Source: Brevundimonas intermedia (GTDB taxonomy: Bacteria; Pseudomonadota; Alphaproteobacteria; Caulobacterales; Caulobacteraceae). From it: a stretch of 64,000 nt of DNA. The notes beneath the pieces were generated by a model. That model saw only the letters and a list, made by a program, of their open reading frames with translations, searched no databases and was not told where the DNA came from. Location of the stretch: contig NZ_BSFD01000001.1 of assembly GCF_027922165.1 (NCBI RefSeq), positions 328,883-392,882 of the forward strand. The letters are read 5' to 3'. Below, one piece after another: positions 58,160 through 64,000 of this stretch; position 1 is the first letter of the stretch; every line of letters begins with the position of its first letter. The translations under genes were made by a program, and so were the position numbers.

Positions 58160-60247
58160 ATGGCCAAGACCCCAACCACCGCCGGGACGACCGCCCTGGG
58201 CGACGCAGGCGAGTTGCACCAGACCGCCTCGTCGCCCGAGACCCGCACCACCACCAATCATGGCGCCCCGATCAGCGACAACCAGAACTCGCTGAAGGCC
58301 GGGCCGCGCGGCTCGACCCTGCTGGAAGACTTCATCCTGCGCGAGAAGATCCAGCATTTCGACCATGAGCGGATCCCCGAGCGGATCGTCCATGCGCGCG
58401 GCTCGGCCGCCCACGGCTTCTTCGAGCTGACCGACAGCCTGGCCGACTACACCACCGCCAAGATCCTGACCGAGGTCGGCCAGAAGACCGAACTGTTCAC
58501 CCGGTTTTCGACCGTGGCGGGCGGCGCCGGTTCGGTGGACACGCCGCGCGACGTGCGCGGGTTCGCCGTGAAATTCTACACGACCGAGGGCAACTGGGAC
58601 CTGGTCGGCAACAACATCCCCGTCTTCTTCATCCAGGACGCGATCAAATTCCCCGACCTGATCCATGCGGTGAAGATGGAGGCGGACAAGGGCTATCCCC
58701 AGGCCGCCAGCGCGCACGACACCTTCTGGGACTTCATCGGCCTGATGCCGGAAAGCACCCATATGATCATGTGGGCCATGTCCGACCGGGCCATTCCCCG
58801 CTCGCTGCGGATGATCGAGGGGTTCGGGGTCAACACCTTCCGGCTGGTCAACGCCGAGGGCGTGGCGACCCTGGTCAAGTTCCACTGGCGGCCGAAGCTG
58901 GGCACCCAATCCACCTGCTGGGACGAGGCGGTCAAGATCGCCGGCGCCGATCCCGACTATCACCGCCGCGACCTGTATGAGGCCATCGCCCAGGGCGACT
59001 TCCCGGAGTGGGAGTTCGGGGTTCAGCTGTTCACCCAGGAAGAGGCCGACGCCCTGCCCTTCGACATTCTTGACGCCACCAAACTGGTGCCGGAAGAGGA
59101 TTATCCGATCCGGGTGATCGGGCGGATGGTGCTGGACCGGAACCCGGACAACTTCTTCGCCGAGACCGAACAGGCGGCCTTCCTGCCCACCAATATCGTG
59201 CCCGGCATCGACTTTTCCGAAGATCCGCTGCTGCAGGGGCGGCTGTTCTCCTATCAGGACACCCAGTTGTCGCGCCTGGGCACGGTCAACTTCCACCAGA
59301 TCCCGATCAACCAGGCCAAGGGCTGCCCCTTCCAGAATTTCCAGCGCGACGGCCAGATGCAGACCCAGGTCTTCAAGGGCCGGGCCAACTATGAGCCCAA
59401 CAGCCTGGCCGAGGCGGGCGAGGACGGTGGGCCGCGTGAAGATCCCAAGGGCGGCTTCCGCACGGCGCCCGTCCCGGTCGAGGGCGAGAAGGTGCGGCTG
59501 AGGGCCGAGAGCTTTGCCGACCACTACAGCCAGGCGCGGCTGTTCTTCCAGTCCCAGACCGCGCCCGAACAGGCCCACCTGGCCAGCGCCATCGTATTCG
59601 AACTGTCCAAGGTGTCGCTGCCGCACGTGCGCGAGCGGGTTCTGTCCAACCTGATCAACGTCGATGAGACCCTGGCCCAGCGGGTGGCCGAGGGGCTGAA
59701 CCTGCCCCTGCCCAAGGCGTCCAAACCGGCGGTCGCCCCTGTAGATCTGGAGCCGTCGCCGGCGCTGCGGATCATCGGCAAATATCCGGACACGCTGAAA
59801 GGCCGCAAGGTGGCCATCCTGGTCGCCGATGGGTCCGATGGGGCGGTAGTCGCCCAGGTCCGCAAGGCGGTGGAGGGCGACGGCGGTTCGGTCTTCGTCG
59901 TCGCGCCCAAGATCGGCGGGGCCAAGCTGGCGGACGGTTCGACCCTGGCGGCGGACGGTCAATTGGCCGGCAGCCCCTCGGTGCTGTTCGACGCCGTGGC
60001 CATCATCCTGTCGGCGGACGGCTGCGCCCAGCTGATGAAGGAAGGCGCTGCGGTCGATTTCGCCAAGGACGCCTTCGGCCACCTGAAGGCCGTCGGCTTC
60101 ACCGCCGAGGCCCAGCCCCTGCTGGACAAGGCGGGGGTCGAGCCGGACGAGGGGGTGATCGACCTGTCGTCGGCCGCCGACGCCTTCCTGACGCCGGCCC
60201 GCACCCGTCAGTGGGACCGCGAGCCGAAGGTGCGCATGCTGGCCTGA
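58160..60247 (+). CDS. katE: Catalase, large-subunit type (HPII/KatE-like)
   Basis: A 695-residue monofunctional haem catalase that breaks hydrogen peroxide down to water and oxygen. The catalytic histidine is in [14 protein letters not shown], the asparagine in [12 protein letters not shown], and the haem-ligand tyrosine in [16 protein letters not shown]-terminal flavodoxin/DJ-1-like domain (about 540-690) identifies the large clade 2 catalases. The N-terminal hydrophilic arm is also typical of that clade. No oxyR was seen next to it. Confidence 0.96.
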   Translation: MAKTPTTAGTTALGDAGELHQTASSPETRTTTNHGAPISDNQNSLKAGPRGSTLLEDFILREKIQHFDHERIPERIVHARGSAAHGFFELTDSLADYTTAKILTEVGQKTELFTRFSTVAGGAGSVDTPRDVRGFAVKFYTTEGNWDLVGNNIPVFFIQDAIKFPDLIHAVKMEADKGYPQAASAHDTFWDFIGLMPESTHMIMWAMSDRAIPRSLRMIEGFGVNTFRLVNAEGVATLVKFHWRPKLGTQSTCWDEAVKIAGADPDYHRRDLYEAIAQGDFPEWEFGVQLFTQEEADALPFDILDATKLVPEEDYPIRVIGRMVLDRNPDNFFAETEQAAFLPTNIVPGIDFSEDPLLQGRLFSYQDTQLSRLGTVNFHQIPINQAKGCPFQNFQRDGQMQTQVFKGRANYEPNSLAEAGEDGGPREDPKGGFRTAPVPVEGEKVRLRAESFADHYSQARLFFQSQTAPEQAHLASAIVFELSKVSLPHVRERVLSNLINVDETLAQRVAEGLNLPLPKASKPAVAPVDLEPSPALRIIGKYPDTLKGRKVAILVADGSDGAVVAQVRKAVEGDGGSVFVVAPKIGGAKLADGSTLAADGQLAGSPSVLFDAVAIILSADGCAQLMKEGAAVDFAKDAFGHLKAVGFTAEAQPLLDKAGVEPDEGVIDLSSAADAFLTPARTRQWDREPKVRMLA

Positions 60248-60365
60248 TCCGCCCCGCGCAGCCGCCCTCATGCCGATGAGGTCGCGTGGCGATTTCATCG
60301 GCGACGACGGGCGGGGTTGCGGCATAGGATATGGCGACGCTTGAGCGTCGTTTGGGGAAGATCGC

Positions 60366-60893
60366 ATGTCTGTCGTCGTCGGTGTCTGGATGATCGCCGC
60401 CTTAGCCGCTGGATCGGCCGTTCAGGAGCCGGGCGCCGCCGCCGTGCCGTCGCAGGTTACGGCTTTGGCCGGATGCTGGCAGGGCGCGGGCGCGGTGATG
60501 GGCAAGCCGGTGACGATCCGGCTGGCCGCCCGGCCCATCGCCGACGGCGCTCTGTTCCTGATCGAGGCCGACAGCGAGGCGACGGCCGACCCCGCCGACC
60601 AGTATGCGGCCCATCTGATCTTCGGCGGCAAGTCGGCGCCCGAAGGCGCGGTCGAGACCATTTCCGCCTTCTGGGCCGACAGTTTCGGCGGCGACTATAC
60701 GGCCACGGGATCGGGCGCGCCGACAGCGGACGGGTTCGAGGTCGCCTACGCCTATCCCGACGCCCGCTTCATCAACCGCTGGACCCTGGGTGCGGCGGAG
60801 CTGAAATGGACGATCACGATGAGGGGTGATGCGGGCGCGGAAGAGGTGTTCGCCGCCTATGAACTGACGCGGACGGCCTGCGCGCCGGGATGA
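60366..60893 (+). CDS. Secreted hypothetical protein
   Basis: A 175-residue protein with a probable signal peptide (VVVGVWMIAALAAGSAV). The mature part begins LAGCWQGAG and carries a lipocalin-like or DUF6265-like pattern (ISAFWADSFGGDYTATGSG; FEVAYAYPDARFINRWTL). No catalytic motif was found. The stop overlaps an open frame that leads to eda, but the eda start used here is 164 bases further on. Confidence 0.7.
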   Translation: MSVVVGVWMIAALAAGSAVQEPGAAAVPSQVTALAGCWQGAGAVMGKPVTIRLAARPIADGALFLIEADSEATADPADQYAAHLIFGGKSAPEGAVETISAFWADSFGGDYTATGSGAPTADGFEVAYAYPDARFINRWTLGAAELKWTITMRGDAGAEEVFAAYELTRTACAPG

Positions 60894-61057
60894 GCACCGC
60901 CACGGTGAAACAATATGTTCCGCCGCCGCGCGCCAAAGCCCGCCCAGCCGCTTTCGCTTTCCGTAGCGGCTGGGATAAGCAGGGCGTGAAGGCCGGGCGA
61001 CCGGTCGGTGCAACACAGGCGTTCCGGCGCGGGTCGGGACAGGCGGAGATTTTAGAC

Positions 61058-61735
61058 ATGGCCCATGATCGCGTCAGCGTGCTTCAGGCGCTCGAGACCC
61101 AGGGCGTCTGCCCGGTCTTCTATCACCCCGATCCCGAGGTCAGCCTGAACGTTATCCGCGCCTGTGCGCGCGGCGGGGCGCCGGTGGTCGAGTTCACCAA
61201 TCGCGGCGACTTCGCCTGCGATCTGTTCGGCGAGATCAATCGCGAACTGATCAAGACCGACCCGGAGGTGGTGCTGGGCATCGGCTCGGTGGTCGATAAC
61301 GGCACGGCGGCGCTTTACCTGAACCGGGGCGCGCGCTTCGTGGTCAGCCCCTGCCTGGTTCCCGACGTGGCCAAGGTCTGCAACCGGCGCATGGTCGCCT
61401 ATTTCCCCGGCTGCGGCTCGGTGACGGACATCGGCGAGGCGCACGAGCTGGGCTGCGACATCGTCAAACTGTTTCCCGGTTCGTCGGTCGGCGGTCCGGA
61501 CTTCGTCAAGGCGGTCAAGGGGCCGATGCCCTGGGTCAAGATCATGCCCACGGGCGGCGTCGATCCCGATGAAGCCTCGATCGCCAAATGGTTCGGCGCC
61601 GGCATCGTGGCGGCGGGCATGGGATCGAAACTGGTGACGGACGAGGCGGTCAAGTCGGGCGACTGGGCCTCCATCGAGGCCAAGGTCCGCGCCACCGTGG
61701 ACGCCGTGGCGGCGTTCCGGGCGTCGAAGGGGTAA
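61058..61735 (+). CDS. eda: KDPG/KHG aldolase
   Basis: A 225-residue class I aldolase that splits 2-keto-3-deoxy-6-phosphogluconate (Entner-Doudoroff pathway) or 4-hydroxy-2-oxoglutarate. The glutamate is in VVEFTNRG, and the Schiff-base lysine is in GCDIVKLFPGSSVGGP. C-terminal IMPTGGVDPDEASIAKWF is typical. An upstream frame opens at 60890, but the ATG at 61058 gives the normal length. Other Entner-Doudoroff genes are not adjacent. Confidence 0.92.
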   Translation: MAHDRVSVLQALETQGVCPVFYHPDPEVSLNVIRACARGGAPVVEFTNRGDFACDLFGEINRELIKTDPEVVLGIGSVVDNGTAALYLNRGARFVVSPCLVPDVAKVCNRRMVAYFPGCGSVTDIGEAHELGCDIVKLFPGSSVGGPDFVKAVKGPMPWVKIMPTGGVDPDEASIAKWFGAGIVAAGMGSKLVTDEAVKSGDWASIEAKVRATVDAVAAFRASKG

Positions 61736-61757
61736 GGCGCCCCCACACCCTGTAACT

Positions 61758-61790
61758 CCGTCACCCTCGGGCTTGTCCCGAGGGTGACGG
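61758..61790. repeat. Perfect 14-bp hairpin element
   Basis: CCGTCACCCTCGGG pairs exactly with CCCGAGGGTGACGG around a five-base CTTGT loop. It shares the CGTCA start and the GGGCTTGTCCC centre with the element at 55250, so both seem to belong to one repeat class. It may also work as a stop signal after eda, though no U-run follows. Confidence 0.8.
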
Positions 61791-61804
61791 GGTGGGGAGA
61801 GAGA

Positions 61805-62323
61805 TCAGGGCGGCGGAGGCGCGTCCAAGGGCGGCGGCGGCTCAGCCGTGCGGCCATTCCGGCCAGCGCCGCCCGGCCCCTTGCGCGCCAGCAGTTCGGC
61901 CAGGGCCGCCCGGTCCTGAACGTCCAGTTTTTGCAGCATGGCGATAGTCCCGCCCTCGAGGCGCGCCCGGCCGCGCAGCTCGGCCGTGCGGGACTGGTCC
62001 AGCAGGGCCTGGACCCGCACCGGATCCATCTGCGGCTGCTTGGCCGCCTCGACCGCCTGGCGGCGCGCCTCACGCGCCGCTTCGAAGTCGGGGCGGGCTG
62101 ACAGGGCGACGGCGCGCATCGAGGTGCGAACCTCGCGGCGGGCTTCCGGGCTGAGCCGGCTGATCAGCTGGGGGAAACCGCCTTCGCGGCCGGGCCGGCG
62201 TTGTTCGGCGATCCGTTCATCCACCTTGGCGCGGCTGATCAGGAAGGCCGCTCCCCCGCCGAGGGCGAACAGGTTCAGCGCCACCGACGCCGCCAAGGCG
62301 ATCTTCAGCGTGCGACCGCTCAT
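61805..62323 (-). CDS. Periplasmic heavy-metal-sensor-like protein (Spy/CpxP type)
   Basis: A 172-residue protein with one N-terminal membrane segment (IALAASVALNLFALGGGAAFLI). The periplasmic helical part has RLSPEARREVRTSMRAV and AAREARRQAVEAAK, like the Heavy-metal resistance domain PF13801 (CnrX, Spy and CpxP relatives). The C-terminus is proline-rich. The ATG is preceded by the gene encoding a likely anti-sigma factor (overlap ATGA). Together they look like a membrane-sensor module that controls the sigma factor. Confidence 0.75.
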   Translation of the reverse strand: MSGRTLKIALAASVALNLFALGGGAAFLISRAKVDERIAEQRRPGREGGFPQLISRLSPEARREVRTSMRAVALSARPDFEAAREARRQAVEAAKQPQMDPVRVQALLDQSRTAELRGRARLEGGTIAMLQKLDVQDRAALAELLARKGPGGAGRNGRTAEPPPPLDAPPPP

Positions 62324-62730
62324 CCCAGAACCTCCGTGTCGTCCACCGCGACCAGGGTGGATTGATACAGGACCGCATCGGCCCGCTCGTTGGCCGTGAC
62401 ATGGGTGGTCAGGCCCACGCCCGCGACCACGCCGGCGCAGGCCGCCGCGGCCCAGCCGGCGCCGAGATAAAAGGCGATCCGGTCCAGATGGAAACGACGA
62501 GTCTTGACCTTGGGCGCAGCAGCCAGAATGCGCGCAGCCAGATCGGCCGACGGCGTCGGGGCGGGCGACGCGTCCAGCAGGGCGTCCAGCGCCGCCGCCT
62601 GATCCAGCACGGCCCGCAGCGACGGGTCGGCCGCGATCAGGGTCTCGGCAAAGGCGCGTTCGGACGCGGGCCACCGACGCAGGTCGGCGCCGTAAGCGTC
62701 CGCCAGAGCGTGCAACCGTTCCGCCTTCAT
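62320..62730 (-). CDS. Small single-pass membrane protein, putative anti-sigma factor
   Basis: A 136-residue protein. The cytoplasmic N-terminal 80 residues have DAYGADLRRWPASERAFAETLIAADPSLRAVLDQAAALDALL. One membrane helix (YLGAGWAAAACAGVVAGVGL) and a short periplasmic tail follow. It overlaps the ECF sigma gene by ATGA on one side and the sensor gene on the other. Placement and topology fit an anti-sigma factor that keeps the sigma protein inactive. The sequence itself carries no zinc-binding anti-sigma motif, so this is inference. Confidence 0.7.
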   Translation of the reverse strand: MKAERLHALADAYGADLRRWPASERAFAETLIAADPSLRAVLDQAAALDALLDASPAPTPSADLAARILAAAPKVKTRRFHLDRIAFYLGAGWAAAACAGVVAGVGLTTHVTANERADAVLYQSTLVAVDDTEVLG

Positions 62731-63299
62731 CGTCCGTCTCCTTCACTCGCCCCTGGGGCCATATCCGCCAGGGCCAGACGCAATGCGCGGCGTCCGCGCG
62801 ACAACAAACTCTCCAGCGCGTCGACGCTGATCTCCATCAGGGCGGCCGCCTCGATATTGGACAGTTCCTGATAATGGCACAGGACGACGGCCTCGCGCTG
62901 TCGGTCCGGCAGGCGTTTCAGCGCCGCATCGACCCGCACCCCCGTTTCGGCCGCCAGCAGGCCTCGATCCGGCGCCGGGCCTTCGTCGGGTCGGTCGGGC
63001 GGCGTGTCCGTGGGGATCTCGCGCCGTCGCCGCAGCCGATCGTAACAAAGGTTCAGCGCCACCCGGTGCAGCCAGGTGTCGAACTTGGCTTGGCCGGGCG
63101 TCCATTTGGGCGCCTGTCGCCAGGCCTTCAGCAGCGTCTCCTGGGCCACGTCCTCGGCCTCGCCCGCGTCGCCCAGCATGCGCTGGGCCAGGGCCAGGAT
63201 GCGCGGCAGCTTGCGCGCGACAAGCGTCTGCGCGGCCGCCGGGTCGCCCTGACCCACGCGGCGCACCAGATCCTCGTCGGGGTCGACGATCGCGACCAA
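62727..63299 (-). CDS. ECF-type RNA polymerase sigma factor
   Basis: A 190-residue ECF sigma factor. Region 2 is LAQRMLGDAGEAEDVAQETLLKAWRQAPKW, then FDTWLHRVALNLCYDRLRRRRE. Region 4 is LKRLPDRQREAVVLCHYQELSNIEAAALMEISVDALESLLSRGRRALR. The start TTG at 63299 has GAGG about five bases upstream. It probably controls its own operon and the adjacent EF-hand gene. A classic -35 AAC motif was not identified. Confidence 0.9.
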   Translation of the reverse strand: MVAIVDPDEDLVRRVGQGDPAAAQTLVARKLPRILALAQRMLGDAGEAEDVAQETLLKAWRQAPKWTPGQAKFDTWLHRVALNLCYDRLRRRREIPTDTPPDRPDEGPAPDRGLLAAETGVRVDAALKRLPDRQREAVVLCHYQELSNIEAAALMEISVDALESLLSRGRRALRLALADMAPGASEGDGR

Positions 63300-63365
63300 A
63301 CCCGCCTCTTCCGCTGCTGACGAAAGGGACCGATTCGCACGCGAAGGCCGACCCCGACACTGTTC

Positions 63366-64000
63366 TTACTCCGAAGCGGGGGGCGGGGAAGCCGGTTGTT
63401 GACCCAGGCGATGATCGAGACGGTGATGCGGACGCTCGCCCCGGCGGGCCGGCATGGCGGCGCGGCGTTCTTCGGCGGTGACGACGCCGTTCTTGTCCGC
63501 GTCCATCTTGTCGAAGCGCTCGCCCAGCTTGGCGGCGACCTCGGCGATCACCACGGGGCCGGGTTCGCGACCTTCGGGACCGCCCGGCGCGCCGGGGCCT
63601 TCAGGACCGTCCGGACCGCGCATCGCATGGCGAGGGCCGCCGCGACCCGGACCCCGTTCGCCACGGGGACCGCGGTCGTCGCCGTCAGCCCGTTCAGGCC
63701 GGCCGGCGTCGAACTCGGCGCGGCTGATGGCGCCGTCGCTGTTCGCGTCCAGCTTGGCGAAGCGTTCATCAGCCCGCTCGGCGCGCTTGGCCTGCATGGC
63801 GGCCTCGCGCTCGGCGACGCTGACCGTGCCGTCGCGGTCTGCGTCCAGCGCCGTCAGACGGGCGATGCGCGCATCGACGAAGGCGGCGCGGGTCAGGTCG
63901 GCGTCCCGATCCGGGCCGCCCCCGAAAGGACGTTCCATGTCATTGGGCGGCGGCGGCGCGGCGGCCGGAGGCGGCGGTGGCGGCGGAACCTGTGCGGTGG
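63366..64000 (-). CDS. Secreted EF-hand protein (5' end missing)
   Basis: The N-terminus runs off the right edge: in frame upstream of the first Met at 63938 the sequence reads TAQVPPPPPPPAAAPPPPNDMERPFGGG, the beginning of a mature exported protein after a signal peptide. Three EF-hand calcium-binding loops are visible: DADRDGTVSVAE, DANSDGAISRAE and DADKNGVVTAEE. A Gly/Pro-rich linker separates the second and third. The C-terminus is His/Pro-rich. It lies upstream of the sigma operon with a 66-base gap, so the module may respond to calcium or metal at the cell surface. Confidence 0.82.
   Translation of the reverse strand, partial: TAQVPPPPPPPAAAPPPPNDMERPFGGGPDRDADLTRAAFVDARIARLTALDADRDGTVSVAEREAAMQAKRAERADERFAKLDANSDGAISRAEFDAGRPERADGDDRGPRGERGPGRGGPRHAMRGPDGPEGPGAPGGPEGREPGPVVIAEVAAKLGERFDKMDADKNGVVTAEERRAAMPARRGERPHHRLDHRLGQQPASPPPASE

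Noticed and set aside
61758..61790. Intrinsic terminator of eda
   Set aside because: A perfect hairpin but without U-run on either strand; the sequence matches a dispersed repeat class instead.

Overview
The window is a high-GC, gene-dense chromosomal segment of an alphaproteobacterium of the order Caulobacterales, most like Brevundimonas. The evidence is a near-canonical CtrA (Asp51, C-terminal Ala-Ala) with CcrM-type GANTC sites in its upstream region, a DivJ-like kinase, the lptC-lptA-lptB-rpoN-hpf-ptsN order, an flgB-flgC-fliE / fliO-fliP flagellar cluster, DUF1150, DUF1491, DUF6456 and DUF983 genes, and short intergenic palindromic repeats. No prophage, insertion sequence, CRISPR array or rRNA operon was seen. 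Both edges cut genes: a GH10 xylanase on the left and a secreted EF-hand protein on the right.

Layout. 1-8.4 kb: xylanase end, ctrA with a DnaA-domain-IV-like regulator and a DUF6456 gene divergent from it, secreted and membrane hypotheticals, sufE, divJ, DUF1491. 8.4-14.5 kb: HxlR regulator/SDR pair, aspartic protease, thrC, small membrane or stress proteins, and most of the palindromic repeats. 14.5-20.2 kb: the homoserine node. thrB and a short, ACT-less aspartokinase-homoserine dehydrogenase fusion run leftward; metX and a metB-like gene run rightward. The shared 607-base gap holds a Thr/Ile-rich leader peptide plus terminator on the minus strand and a SAM-I riboswitch on the plus strand. 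tRNA-Glu follows. 20.3-28.6 kb: carA, a GH3 glucosidase that appears to start at ATT behind a Tat signal, a ZIP transporter, proBA. 28.7-36.9 kb: gltD-gltB-amt nitrogen assimilation, hsp20, DUF1150. 36.9-43.4 kb: ptsN, hpf, rpoN, a gene-poor 870-base gap with a sigma-54-type promoter motif, lptB, lptA, lptC, rnd, tRNA-Leu. 43.6-48.9 kb: VanZ-like, WecG-type glycosyltransferase, SleB hydrolase, transglutaminase-like peptidase, Wza-like lipoprotein, phosphatase. 48.9-54.7 kb: flagellar genes, HU, a large TPR protein. 54.8-64 kb: DUF983, hmgA, katE, KDPG aldolase, and an ECF sigma / small membrane protein / Spy-like sensor / EF-hand locus.

How the genes connect. The homoserine locus splits one metabolite two ways: homoserine to threonine (thrB here, thrC 2 kb away) and homoserine to methionine (metX, metB). 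Each arm carries its own RNA switch, and the fused enzyme has lost the ACT domains that normally provide feedback inhibition. The nitrogen genes (gltD, gltB, amt, ptsN, rpoN, carA, proBA) and the cell-cycle and flagellar genes (ctrA, divJ, flg/fli with a CtrA-like site) form the other two themes. Short palindromic repeats punctuate the 0.9-14 kb region, and one copy is translated as the N-terminus of FliP.
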